Origin: Rubrivivax sp.
GTDB lineage: Bacteria > Pseudomonadota > Gammaproteobacteria > Burkholderiales > Burkholderiaceae_C
Direction: 5' to 3'
DNA length: 36,453 nucleotides
Assembly: GCA_027491255.1 (NCBI GenBank)
Contig: JAIXWM010000117.1
Location: forward strand, 1 to 36,453
Shown here: one piece after another, positions 1-7,789 of the stretch
Numbering within the stretch: position 1 is the first letter of the stretch
Layout: the number at the start of each line of letters is the position of its first letter
The notes under the pieces: generated by a model
Told to the model about the DNA's origin: nothing
The model's input: the letters and a program-made list of their open reading frames with translations, nothing else
Databases searched by the model: none
Position numbers and translations under genes: made by a program

Positions 1-293
1 CGACCGGCTGGGGGTTCCCCGACTGTCCTGACCTCAAGCTCTCGAACCGCCCGGTGCGGACCCGCATGCCGGGTGGTGTGGCAGGGGCGCCTCCGATAAC
101 GGGGGCCCCCTATGCCGATGGTGTGTCCGTACGGGGTGGTGGGCTGGCGTGGCGACCTGCGAATGGCGCGTCCACTGCCTTCGGCACCCGCACACGGGGT
201 ACTCTCGCGCGCCGTTCGGGCCCGTCGGAACAACGTCCAGCCTTCGGGCGTTGTTGCCCGGGTGCGAGCGGGGCCCTGCTCAAGGCCAAGCCC
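1..293. other. Left-edge non-coding stretch, no gene recognised
   Basis: No convincing protein or RNA gene is visible in these GC-rich bases; the open frames here are antisense or run-on frames with alanine/arginine/proline-rich composition. A hairpin is visible with arms at 229-235 and 249-255 (AACAACG/CGTTGTT) around an inner GCC-TTCG-GGC tetraloop. It lies downstream of the leftward homospermidine synthase gene and could help end its transcript, but no T-tract follows, so this is a weak call. Confidence 0.4.
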
Positions 294-1724
294 TCAGGCG
301 ACGCGTACACAGCTGAACTGCCATGGGTCCGCGGTGGCCTCGGGTCCGGTCTGCGCTGCGCCCTTTTCTGCGAAGCCCAGCCGCCGTCCCTGCATGGGTG
401 TCCATGGCGTGCGCACGGTGGCCAGGGTGCCCAGGTAGGGCCGGGCGAGGTCGAGGATGGTCTCGTGGGGCAGGTCGTCGGGCTCGAGCAGGCCGCACTT
501 CGGGTGGGTTACGGCCCACACTGCCGCAGCCATCACGCCGGCGGCCACCTGCAGGCTTGTGGCGCTGTTGTCGGGGCAGATGGCGCGTGCCTGCTCGAGC
601 GTCAATTGAGATCCGAGCCACAAGGCGCCGCCGGGCGGCCCGCCCAGCAGCACACCGAGTTCATCCATGCCGCTGACCAGGTCCTCGGCCAGCAGGCGCT
701 GGGTGTCCGGCGGGACCCATCCACGGGCCTGCAACTCGTGCAGGGACAGCAGCGCGTCGTCGCAGGGTCGGTAGGCGTAGTGCACCGTGGGGCGGTAGTC
801 AGGCGCCTGAGGGTTGCCCAGCGTCAGGTGTTCGGCGATCGAGATCGACTCCATGTGCGTGACCAGATGGCCCAGCAGCGGGCCGCCCTGCGGCGTCCAA
901 CTGCGAACGCGCACCGCGGCGCCCGGCTGCTCGAGCCAGATCGACGCCTTCGAGCCCGTGGCCGGTCGCCGCGCGTCGGCAGGCCAGTCGCGTTCGTGCG
1001 TGCCCCAGCCAAGCTCGGCCGGCTGCAGCGCTTCCTCGACGAAGCCGGGCACGGACCAGGTGTTGACGAACTCGCTCGGGCGGCGTCGCGCCATCGACCA
1101 CTGCGTGTCGCGCTCGGCGATATGGATGGCGCGCACGCCGAGGTCGCGCGCCATGCGGGCCCATTCCTCGCGGTTGCGCGGGCTGCCCACGGTACCGGTC
1201 GCCTGGGCGAGATGCAGCAGGGCGCGCTTGACGAAGTGCGACACCAGACCGGGATTGGCGCCGTGGGTGATCACCGCCGTGGGCGTGCCCGGGGCGCGCC
1301 CGAGCGCCAGTGCGGCCTCGCGCCGGGCGTGGTTGCTGCGCTGCGCGGGCGGGCGCAGCGGTTCGTCGGCCCAGGGCTCGAGCGCGGTGTCGATGTACAG
1401 GGCACCGCGCCGTCGCGCCAATCCGATCAGGGGAACCGAATCCACGCCCACCGACAGGTTCAGCAGCAGATCGCCGGGCTGCAGCAGCGGTGCGAGCACG
1501 GCCTCGAAGTCGTGCTGCTGCAGCCCGATGGGCCTGGTGTCCAGGCCTTGCGCTGCGGCGCGCGCGAGGGCCGGACTGTCGGGGTCGATCAGGGTGTAGC
1601 GTGCGGCCTGCGCAGCCAGATGGCGGCGCAGCAGCGGCAGCACCCCCTGGCCGACGCAGCCGAAGCCGACCATCACGACGCGGCCGGTCCAGGCGGGTGG
1701 CGTGCGGCTCAGTGGGCCATCCAC
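294..1724 (-). CDS. hss: Homospermidine synthase (NAD-dependent, saccharopine dehydrogenase-like)
   Basis: Predicted cytoplasmic enzyme that uses NAD+ to condense two putrescines (or putrescine and spermidine) into homospermidine. The N-terminal Rossmann motif is VVMVGFGCVGQG. It is followed by family-typical blocks: LLNLSVGVDSVPLI, YIDTALEPW, HGANPGLVSHFVKRALL, HIAERDTQ, FVNTWSVPGF, ELGWGTHERDWP, HYAYRPCDDALLSLHE and DELGVLLGG. These match remembered Hss proteins along their whole length. The frame is open upstream to 1778, which would overlap the preceding stress-protein gene by 70 bases. The GTG at 1724 gives 476 residues, the usual family length, with a 16-base overlap, so I prefer it, although no strong ribosome site is seen. 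It is probably co-transcribed with the upstream stress protein. Identity is secure; the start is uncertain. Confidence 0.88.
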   Translation of the reverse strand: MDGPLSRTPPAWTGRVVMVGFGCVGQGVLPLLRRHLAAQAARYTLIDPDSPALARAAAQGLDTRPIGLQQHDFEAVLAPLLQPGDLLLNLSVGVDSVPLIGLARRRGALYIDTALEPWADEPLRPPAQRSNHARREAALALGRAPGTPTAVITHGANPGLVSHFVKRALLHLAQATGTVGSPRNREEWARMARDLGVRAIHIAERDTQWSMARRRPSEFVNTWSVPGFVEEALQPAELGWGTHERDWPADARRPATGSKASIWLEQPGAAVRVRSWTPQGGPLLGHLVTHMESISIAEHLTLGNPQAPDYRPTVHYAYRPCDDALLSLHELQARGWVPPDTQRLLAEDLVSGMDELGVLLGGPPGGALWLGSQLTLEQARAICPDNSATSLQVAAGVMAAAVWAVTHPKCGLLEPDDLPHETILDLARPYLGTLATVRTPWTPMQGRRLGFAEKGAAQTGPEATADPWQFSCVRVA

Positions 1725-2737
1725 ACCGGCAAGGTCATTGACTGCAACACGCTGCGCGTGGCCCCACCGAGCAGCCATTCGCGTGCGCGGGTGTGGCCGT
1801 AGCAGCCCATGACCATCAGGTCGGCGTCGGTGTCGGCGGCCCGTGACAGCAGCAATTCGCCGATGTCGGCGCTGGCATCGCCCTCATGCGTGATGTGGGC
1901 CGTCACGCCGTGCGCCTGAAGCCAGTCGCGCAGCCAGGCGTCGCTGGGCGGGGGCATGCCGGGCTGGTCGGGCGCGGTCTCGCCATAGCGCCAGCCGGGC
2001 TCGTTCCAGCGCGCGATCTCCACGCGCTGCGCCGTCTTCAGCCAGGGCAGGGCACTGCTGAGTGCGCGCGCCGACTCGCGCGAGGATTTCCAGGCCACGA
2101 GGATGCGCCGGCCGACGGTGTCGAAATGCCCCACGCGTGGTACCACCAGCGCCGGCCGACCGCTGGCCGTGAGCACCCCGGGGATGAGGTCCGAGGGCAC
2201 GCCCCAGGTCAGCGGGTCGTCGCGGTCCTGCTGGCCGAGCACGAGCACATCGCTGCACAGGGCGCGTGCTGCGAGCCGGGACACGGCGGGCATCAGCGCG
2301 CCGCCGCCCTGCGCCGCCGGACCGTCGCTCCAGGACAGAGGAGCGCCTGGACGGCTGGCCTCGGCATCGAACAGGCGGCGTGCGGCGCGCTGGCGCTCCT
2401 CGTCGGCCTGCTGCAGCAGCACGACCGCGCCGCCGTCGCCCAGCGCGCTCATCGGCAGTTCGGTCCACACCGGTGTGACAGCGTGCATCGCGAGCACCCG
2501 TCCGCCGGCCACCTGCGCCAGGCGCCGCGCCAGGGCCAGACGCTCGGCACTGCGCGGCGAGCCGTCGATGTGGACCAGCCACTCGCCGTAGGCCTGCAGC
2601 GCGCCGGTCGTGGCGACGGGCCGCGCGATGGCTGCGGTGGGAACACCCGAGGTGCGTTCAGTGCCCAGCCGGCCCTCGGTCCGAACGACGGATCCGGCGG
2701 CCCCGCCGGTGCTGCGAAGAGCGGTCTGCCCGTGCAT
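1709..2737 (-). CDS. Tandem universal stress protein (UspA family)
   Basis: A 342-residue protein, about twice the length of a single Usp domain, so it reads as two fused UspA folds. The first half begins with a typical strand (EWLVHIDGSPRSAERLALARRLA). The second half starts at RRILVAWKSSRESARAL and ends with the nucleotide-binding signature MGCYGHTRAREWLLGGATRSVL, close to the classical G-2x-G-9x-G-S/T pattern. The N-terminal half lacks this pattern, so ATP binding is expected only in the C-terminal half. Usp proteins are cytoplasmic and linked to stress survival; no partner can be deduced. A GTG lies at 2746, but ATG 2737 has AAGG about 9 bases upstream and is preferred. It starts 13 bases after the stop of the outer-membrane protein gene, suggesting translational coupling. 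Confidence 0.85.
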   Translation of the reverse strand: MHGQTALRSTGGAAGSVVRTEGRLGTERTSGVPTAAIARPVATTGALQAYGEWLVHIDGSPRSAERLALARRLAQVAGGRVLAMHAVTPVWTELPMSALGDGGAVVLLQQADEERQRAARRLFDAEASRPGAPLSWSDGPAAQGGGALMPAVSRLAARALCSDVLVLGQQDRDDPLTWGVPSDLIPGVLTASGRPALVVPRVGHFDTVGRRILVAWKSSRESARALSSALPWLKTAQRVEIARWNEPGWRYGETAPDQPGMPPPSDAWLRDWLQAHGVTAHITHEGDASADIGELLLSRAADTDADLMVMGCYGHTRAREWLLGGATRSVLQSMTLPVWMAH

Positions 2738-2750
2738 GGTTGCCACGCCT

Positions 2751-3332
2751 TCAGAAGCGGGTCGACACGCCGGCGCTGACCAGATCGCTGTCGATCCGGT
2801 CCGCCCCGAGCTTGACGCGCACGCGCTCGAACTCGACCCGTCCGCTCACGTTCTTCGAGAAATCCCAGCCCAAGCCCAGGCCCCATGCTCCGCGCGCGTC
2901 GGTCTCCCTCAACGGGCTGCCCAGGCCCGCCGCCCCGGTCACGCCACTGCTGTGCATCCAGCCCAGCCCGAGCTTGCCGAAGAAGTTCAACGATCCCTGC
3001 CTGTAGTTGCCCAGCGCGTACAGACCCATGCCATAGGTCTTGAACTCATTGCTCACCGTGGCGCTGGCGACCGGGCCGCTCAGGTCGGCCTTGCCGTGGT
3101 GGCGCAGGTCGACCTCGACGCCGAAGTTCGGGTGGAACATGTAGCCGCCGTAAACCTTGGCACCCATGGCATGGCGGTCGCAGACGGTGGCGCCGTCGCA
3201 GTCGAGCCCGGCCCGCGACTGTCCCAGTGCCACGCCGGCGTAGGCCTGCCCCTGGGCCCAACCCTGTGCCAGGGTCCAAGGCGAGACGAACGCGGTGGCC
3301 AGCGCCGCGACGCGCAGCAAAGTCGATTTCAT
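2751..3332 (-). CDS. Small outer-membrane beta-barrel protein
   Basis: A 193-residue protein with a Sec signal peptide (MKSTLLRVAALATAF, cleavage probably after ...WTLAQ). Alternating aromatic/polar strands follow, such as KVYGGYMFHPNFGVEVDLRH, YGMGLYALGNYRQ and LNFFGKLGLGWMH, and the protein ends in a phenylalanine (VSAGVSTRF), the usual C-terminal outer-membrane assembly signal. It resembles the OmpA-like/OmpX-type 8-stranded barrel group; the ligand is unknown. The frame is open further upstream to 3419, but ATG 3332 starts the signal peptide and has AGGAG 9 bases before it. Two cysteines in the segment DCDGATVCD could form a loop disulfide. The 3347-3372 inverted repeat lies just upstream. 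The stress-protein gene follows after 13 bases. Confidence 0.82.
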   Translation of the reverse strand: MKSTLLRVAALATAFVSPWTLAQGWAQGQAYAGVALGQSRAGLDCDGATVCDRHAMGAKVYGGYMFHPNFGVEVDLRHHGKADLSGPVASATVSNEFKTYGMGLYALGNYRQGSLNFFGKLGLGWMHSSGVTGAAGLGSPLRETDARGAWGLGLGWDFSKNVSGRVEFERVRVKLGADRIDSDLVSAGVSTRF

Positions 3333-3636
3333 TGGTGCGTGCTCCTGATACCTGAGAGGGGCGACCGGTATCTCCGGCCGCGACAGGCGCATCTTGAGCC
3401 GGTGGCCGCCAGCCCGCATTGCGCAGGCTCAGGCGACGCCGGCAGCCCCCCAGTCCATCCCTGCCGTCCTGCCCGCTCCCCGAGAGGGGCGCGGGCGGAC
3501 GGATGGGCCTGATGCCGGCGGCGCGCGCCGGCACGGCCTCTGGGCTGCTTCAGGGCAAAGCAAGGCCCGGCGCGCCGAAGGCGGGCCGGACCGGACGAGG
3601 GAGCCTGGAACTGTGGGAGTCCGGCCTCTCAGGCCA
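3333..3636. other. Intergenic region: leader repeat and weak hairpins
   Basis: This gap separates the binding-protein gene from the outer-membrane protein gene, both leftward. It holds an inverted repeat at 3347-3372 (GATACC/GGTATC, 14-base spacer) ending 14 bases before the barrel-protein start, a possible operator or leader hairpin. A GC hairpin lies at 3564-3587 (GGCCCG/CGGGCC) and a short hairpin at 3623-3635 (GGCCT/AGGCC) immediately after the binding-protein stop. None has a clear T-tract, so factor-independent termination is not certain. No coding sequence is recognised here. Confidence 0.45.
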
Positions 3637-4653
3637 TCACACCTTGGCGGCGATGTAGCGCGCGCCGAGATAGTAGCGCTTCGGGTCGACCACCTCGGGC
3701 ACGCGACCGAAGGTCTTGAACAGCTCGTTCATGCCGCGCAGCCAGCCGTCGACCGTGCCATCCTCGGTGAACCGGGCGAACTCCGCGCTGCTGAAGTACT
3801 GCGCGTAGCCAGACTCGGTCTCGAGGTTGGCGCGCGGCGCGCCGATCAGCGCGGCGGTGTGGTCCACCGCCTGCGGCAGGTTCTTCTGGCGCCAGTCGTT
3901 GGCGTCCTTGATGACGCGGATCATCGCGTCCACCAGGCCCTGGTGTGCCGCGCCCTCGAGTTCGTTGCGCATCACGAAGGAACTGGGGAAGCTGTTCTTC
4001 GGCATCGCGTCCTGGTTGCCGTAGAGCTCGACGAGGTCGGGCTTGCGCGCCTTGAGCGTCGCCACGTGCGGATACCAGATGCCGGCACCGTCCACCTGCC
4101 CCGAGGCGAAGGCCGTGACGATGGTCGACGGGTCCATGGTCACCCGCTTGACGTCGGCCACGGTCATCCCCGCGGCGGCCAGGGCCAGGCGCAGCAGCAT
4201 GTCGCCGGACGTCCCCTCGGGCACGGCCACGGTCTTGCCGCGCAGGTCGCGCACCGACTTGATGCCCGGCTGCGCGATCACGCGGTCGGAGTAGCCCACG
4301 ACGTTCATCGAGATCAGCTTGGCGCGCCCCGAGATCGGCAGCCACAAGGCCCCGGGCCCGATGTAGCCGAAGTCCAGGTCGCCCGCGCCCAGGGCCTGGA
4401 TCTGGATCGGGCCGTTCGTGAACGACTTGATGTCGGGTACCAGACCATGCTTCTTCCACAGGTCCAGCCGGTTGGCGATGGCGGTGATGGAGGCGCCGTG
4501 GAAGTCGGCGATGTAGCCCACGCGCACGCGCTGGGCCTGGGCGAAGACGGGCGCGCCGACGCCGGCCGCGGCGGCGGCCAGGCCGAGGGCAGCTTCGCGG
4601 CGGGTCAGACCGCGGCGGCGCGGGGTGGGTCGTGCGGTGTGTTGCGGGTTCAT
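3637..4653 (-). CDS. ABC transporter substrate-binding protein, sulfonate/taurine/nitrate type
   Basis: A 338-residue periplasmic binding protein of the SsuA/TauA/NMT1 group. The N-terminus carries a twin-arginine-like signal (RRRGLTRREAALGLAAAAAG... with cleavage likely near FAQAQ), implying export in folded form. The mature part starts VRVGYIADFHGASITAIAN, has the LWKKHGL block and IQIQALGAGDLDFGYIGPGA, and continues with SVRDLRGKTVAVPEGTSGDMLLRLAL and AFASGQVDGAGIWYPH, all typical of the family. It captures the substrate for the permease/ATPase pair encoded just upstream on the same strand. The start ATG 4653 has AAGGAGA a few bases upstream. Family members bind sulfonates, sulfate esters, nitrate, pyrimidine precursors and others, so the ligand is not defined by sequence; the neighbouring sulfatase favours an organosulfur compound. 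Confidence 0.85.
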   Translation of the reverse strand: MNPQHTARPTPRRRGLTRREAALGLAAAAAGVGAPVFAQAQRVRVGYIADFHGASITAIANRLDLWKKHGLVPDIKSFTNGPIQIQALGAGDLDFGYIGPGALWLPISGRAKLISMNVVGYSDRVIAQPGIKSVRDLRGKTVAVPEGTSGDMLLRLALAAAGMTVADVKRVTMDPSTIVTAFASGQVDGAGIWYPHVATLKARKPDLVELYGNQDAMPKNSFPSSFVMRNELEGAAHQGLVDAMIRVIKDANDWRQKNLPQAVDHTAALIGAPRANLETESGYAQYFSSAEFARFTEDGTVDGWLRGMNELFKTFGRVPEVVDPKRYYLGARYIAAKV

Positions 4654-4723
4654 GGTCGTCTCCTTGGGTGTGGGGTTGCAGGACGGGAGTTCGTGGCCGG
4701 GACTTCGATGGCGACGGCCCGGT

Positions 4724-5542
4724 TCAGGCGGCTGCCTCCGTGCCCGCGGCCGGGGGCTGGTGGTACACGGCGGTCCAGACCTCGTTGCGCAGGCGCTGGA
4801 ATTGCGCCGACAGCCGCAGCGCCTCGGTGCGGGGGTGCGGCAGATCGACGGGGATGATGCGGTGAATCCGCCCCGGCCGCGCGGCCATCACGACGACGCG
4901 GTGCGCCAAGTAGACCGCCTCGTCGACGTCGTGGGTGATGAACAGGATCGTGCGGCGGTCGCGCGACCAGGTCTGCAGCAACTGGTCCTGCATGTGGACC
5001 CGCGTCAGCGCATCCAGGGCGCCGAAGGGCTCGTCCATCAGCAGGACCTTGGGGTCGACAGCGTAGGCGCGCGCGATCGCGCAGCGCTGCTTCATGCCGC
5101 CGGACAGCGTCTTGGGCAGCGCGTGGGCGAATGCGCTCAGCCCGACCAGGTCGAGGCAGCGCTCGACCGTGCGCTCGCGCTCGGCGCGCGGCACGCCCGC
5201 GATCTCGAGCCCGAAGGCCACGTTCTCGCGCACCGTCAGCCAGGGAAACAGCGCGTACTGCTGAAAGATGACGCCGCGCTCCGGGCCGGGGCCGCGCACG
5301 GGACGGCCATCGACGGTCACCGCACCGGCCGTGGGCTCCAGCAGGCCGGCGACCATGTTCATGAGCGTCGACTTGCCGCAGCCCGACGGCCCCACCAGCG
5401 TGACGATCTCGCCATCGCCGACGTCCAGATCGACGTCGGCCACAGCGCGAAAGGCCGTGCCCATCATGTCGAAGACGCAGTTCACGCCGCGGAAGGCGAT
5501 CTTCGGCGCCGGGGGCGCGCCGGCGGGGGAAGTGGTGGTCAT
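4724..5542 (-). CDS. ABC transporter ATP-binding protein (SsuB/TauB type)
   Basis: A 272-residue cytoplasmic ATPase that powers the adjacent importer. Walker A is GPSGCGKST (residues 51-59), the Q-loop is in [13 protein letters not shown] (about 92-104), the signature is LSGGM (146-150), Walker B is VLLMDEPF with D170/E171, the D-loop follows (GALDAL), and the switch histidine is H204 in FITHDVDEA. The frame runs open upstream inside the permease gene, but ATG 5542 fits the family N-terminus and overlaps the permease stop by four bases (ATGA), the usual coupled arrangement. The binding-protein gene follows 70 bases downstream. Sequence alone does not separate taurine, aliphatic sulfonate and nitrate ATPases. 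Confidence 0.9.
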   Translation of the reverse strand: MTTTSPAGAPPAPKIAFRGVNCVFDMMGTAFRAVADVDLDVGDGEIVTLVGPSGCGKSTLMNMVAGLLEPTAGAVTVDGRPVRGPGPERGVIFQQYALFPWLTVRENVAFGLEIAGVPRAERERTVERCLDLVGLSAFAHALPKTLSGGMKQRCAIARAYAVDPKVLLMDEPFGALDALTRVHMQDQLLQTWSRDRRTILFITHDVDEAVYLAHRVVVMAARPGRIHRIIPVDLPHPRTEALRLSAQFQRLRNEVWTAVYHQPPAAGTEAAA

Positions 5543-6375
5543 CGACGCTCCTGCCAGGTCGTCAGGCGGCCGTCCAGCCACAGCAGCATCCGGTCCATCA
5601 ACAGGCCCATCAGGCCGATGGTCACGAGCGCGACGAATATCGTTGCGAGGTCGTAGTAGACCTGCGCTTGCTGCATGCGGTGCCCGAGCCCTTCCTGGGC
5701 GGCGATGAGTTCGGCGGCCACGAGCGTCGACCACGCCGCGCCCAGGCCCGTGCGCATGCCCACCAGGATGAAGGGGGTGGAGGCCGGCACCACGACGCGC
5801 CGGAAGACGGCCGCGTCGCCCGCACCGAGCACGCGGGCCGCGTTGATGAGCACGCGGTCGACGTTGACGACGCCCTGGTAGGTGGAGATCACCGAGACGA
5901 GGAAGGCCGCCAGCGTGATGACGAAGACCTTGGGCACCTCGCCGATGCCCAGGAAGACGATGGCCAGCGGAATCATCGCCAGCGGAGGGATGGTGCGGAA
6001 GAACTGGACGTAGGGCTCGAGCAGGCCGCGTGCCACCGTGTACCAACCCATCAGGAAGCCCACAGGGATGGCCAGCAGCGTGCCGATCGCGAATCCGAGC
6101 AAGACGCGCTGGAGCGAGGCGGCCGCGTCCTTGAACAATTGGCCGTTGGCCAGGAGTTCAAGCGCCTTGACGCCGACTTCCTGCGGCCCGGGCAGGCCCG
6201 CCAGTTTCAGGTGGCTGGCCAGCCACCAGAGCGCCAGTCCGATGAGCGCGGACACCAGGTTCAGCGCGAGCAGCTTGCGGCGCACCAGGCGCTGACGCAG
6301 GCGCTCGCGCTCGGCCTGGGAGGATGCGGTCGAGGACGCATCCAAAGTCTTCGTGTTGCCAGGGTGCGACGTCAT
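5539..6375 (-). CDS. ABC transporter permease (SsuC/TauC type)
   Basis: A 278-residue inner-membrane protein with about six hydrophobic helices after a charged N-terminal tail rich in R/K/E. Visible membrane segments include [72 protein letters not shown] and [17 protein letters not shown]. The EAA-type loop that contacts the ATPase is [32 protein letters not shown], as in this permease family. The start ATG 6375 lies 23 bases after the stop of the ROK regulator, so regulator, permease, ATPase and binding protein probably form one leftward operon. It is expected to form a homodimer channel for the substrate captured by the periplasmic protein. Confidence 0.88.
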   Translation of the reverse strand: MTSHPGNTKTLDASSTASSQAERERLRQRLVRRKLLALNLVSALIGLALWWLASHLKLAGLPGPQEVGVKALELLANGQLFKDAAASLQRVLLGFAIGTLLAIPVGFLMGWYTVARGLLEPYVQFFRTIPPLAMIPLAIVFLGIGEVPKVFVITLAAFLVSVISTYQGVVNVDRVLINAARVLGAGDAAVFRRVVVPASTPFILVGMRTGLGAAWSTLVAAELIAAQEGLGHRMQQAQVYYDLATIFVALVTIGLMGLLMDRMLLWLDGRLTTWQERR

Positions 6376-6398
6376 GCGCTGGTCATGTTTCGGCGGGG

Positions 6399-7691
6399 TC
6401 AGCCCAGGTAGACGCGGGCATCGGCCAGCAGCTTGTCCAGGGCGACGAGTGCGGCGCCTTGCAGTCCGCCGAGCCGGCCCAGCGCGGTGCGGCGGATGGC
6501 AAGGCCTTCCAGCAACTCCGGCTGGGCGCGACCGCGCAGCCGCGCGCTCAGGTCTTCGGCAAAGGCCGGCGAGGCCTGGCCGTAGATGCCCCCCAGGACG
6601 ACCACGCGCGGGCCGAGGATGTCGATCGCGATGCCCAGACCCAGGGCCAGGTTGTCCAGGGTCTGCGCATAAAGCCTGCAGGCGGTGGCGTCGCCTTCGG
6701 CACGACGCCGCTCGAGCAGCGGCAGCACGGGCTCGCTGGCCGCAGGGATGCCCAGCACCGCGCACAGGTAGGCCTCGTTCGTGACGCTGACGAGGTGACT
6801 GTCGGTGGGCACGCGGTCGGCGAAGGCATTGGTGGCCAGCGGGATGTAGCCCAGATCGCTGGCCCCATAGTGCCCATGGCGGTCGGAACTGGCACCATTC
6901 ACCATGGCTGCGCCCAGGCCGAAGCGGGCCTGGAGGAAGAGCATCGGCTGCTCCTCGTCCAGACCCAAGTGGCGGAACTCGGCGAAGGCCATGGCCCGCG
7001 TGTTGTTGGTCACCAGCACGGGCAGGCCGGTGCGCGACTCCAGCGCGTCGGCCAGGGCGATCTGGTGCCAGCCCATCTGCCTGGAGCGCAGCAGGGTGCG
7101 CAGCCGCGTGTCGGTGAGGCCGGGCATGGCGATCGACACCGCGCGCAGCGGGCGGCCCCCGGCCGCGCGCTCCAGGCGCTGGGCCTCATGCACGATGCCG
7201 GCCAGCAGTTCCACCGACACGCCCGGGTCCTGAATGCGCAAGGCGCCCGACTGGCTGCGCATGGGCCCGGGACGGGCGTCGAGCCCGGCCACCGCGGCGT
7301 GCACGGCATCGGGCTCCAGCAGCAGGCACAGCACCTTGCAGGCGTCGGGCACGAGCTCCAGCGCCGTGCGCGGTCGCCCCGGCTCGGCCTGGTGCTGTGG
7401 CCCCGATTCCCGCACCCAGCCGATCTCGAGCAGGTCGCCGATGACCTTGCTCAGCGTGGTGGACGAGCGCTGCAAGCGTGCTCCGAGCTCAACCCGCGAC
7501 TGTGGGCTGTGGTCGCGCAGCCCGCGCACGACCTCGCCGCGATGGCGTATGCGCAACTGCTCCACCGGGGTGTGCTTGCGCGCGGCCGTGGCTGCACCGG
7601 CCGGCGCAGCCCGAGGCCTGGCGTGGCGCCGGCCTGGCGCCAGCGCGGCTGCAGGTCGGGCGGTCGAGATCGAGGAGTCGGAGGCGGGCAC
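6399..7691 (-). CDS. ROK-family transcriptional regulator
   Basis: A 430-residue sugar-responsive regulator. Residues about 40-110 form a winged helix ([44 protein letters not shown]), followed by a ROK sugar-kinase-like domain with [24 protein letters not shown] and [28 protein letters not shown]. The Cys-rich zinc motif (CxCGxxGC) found in many ROK kinases and regulators is missing, so the effector-sensing site may be altered. It begins at a GTG (7691) with AGGGA 8 bases upstream; that ribosome site forms half of the palindrome at 7698-7714. It heads the importer operon and faces the sulfatase gene, so autoregulation and joint control of importer and sulfatase are likely. The inducer is unknown, probably a sugar or sugar derivative. 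Confidence 0.85.
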   Translation of the reverse strand: MPASDSSISTARPAAALAPGRRHARPRAAPAGAATAARKHTPVEQLRIRHRGEVVRGLRDHSPQSRVELGARLQRSSTTLSKVIGDLLEIGWVRESGPQHQAEPGRPRTALELVPDACKVLCLLLEPDAVHAAVAGLDARPGPMRSQSGALRIQDPGVSVELLAGIVHEAQRLERAAGGRPLRAVSIAMPGLTDTRLRTLLRSRQMGWHQIALADALESRTGLPVLVTNNTRAMAFAEFRHLGLDEEQPMLFLQARFGLGAAMVNGASSDRHGHYGASDLGYIPLATNAFADRVPTDSHLVSVTNEAYLCAVLGIPAASEPVLPLLERRRAEGDATACRLYAQTLDNLALGLGIAIDILGPRVVVLGGIYGQASPAFAEDLSARLRGRAQPELLEGLAIRRTALGRLGGLQGAALVALDKLLADARVYLG

Positions 7692-7697
7692 AGAATT

Positions 7698-7714
7698 ATT
7701 CCCTGGTAGGGATT
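7698..7714. promoter_or_regulatory. Candidate operator palindrome of the ROK regulator
   Basis: Inverted repeat ATTCCCT-GGT-AGGGATT, perfect for the inner five bases of each arm (7700-7704 and 7708-7712) with one mismatch in the outer bases. It covers the predicted transcription start and the ribosome site of the ROK gene, and lies within the roughly 100-base space shared with the divergent sulfatase gene. A bound protein here would block the leftward promoter. Assignment to the ROK protein is inferred from position only. Confidence 0.55.
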
Positions 7715-7740
7715 AAATAGATAAACTGCGGCGATGTCAA
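7712..7740 (-). promoter_or_regulatory. Sigma-70-like promoter for the ROK/importer operon
   Basis: Reading leftwards there is a consensus -35 TTGACA (7740-7735), a 17-base spacer and a -10 TTTAAT (7717-7712). Predicted initiation near 7705 leaves a leader of about 14 bases before the GTG start and puts the start point inside the palindrome at 7698-7714. This is the best-looking promoter in the first half of the window. Confidence 0.7.
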
Positions 7741-7789
7741 CCGTGCACCCATCGTCTGATGCGGGGGGGCCGACCGAGCGGAGACCACG

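Noticed and set aside
54..1802. Long plus-strand frame of 582 codons
   Set aside because: Antisense to homospermidine synthase and part of the stress-protein gene; composition is alanine/arginine/glycine-rich without family motifs. It arises from codon bias in GC-rich DNA.
3394..4857. Plus-strand frame of 487 codons opposite the binding protein
   Set aside because: Antisense to a clear ABC binding-protein gene; no recognisable motifs.
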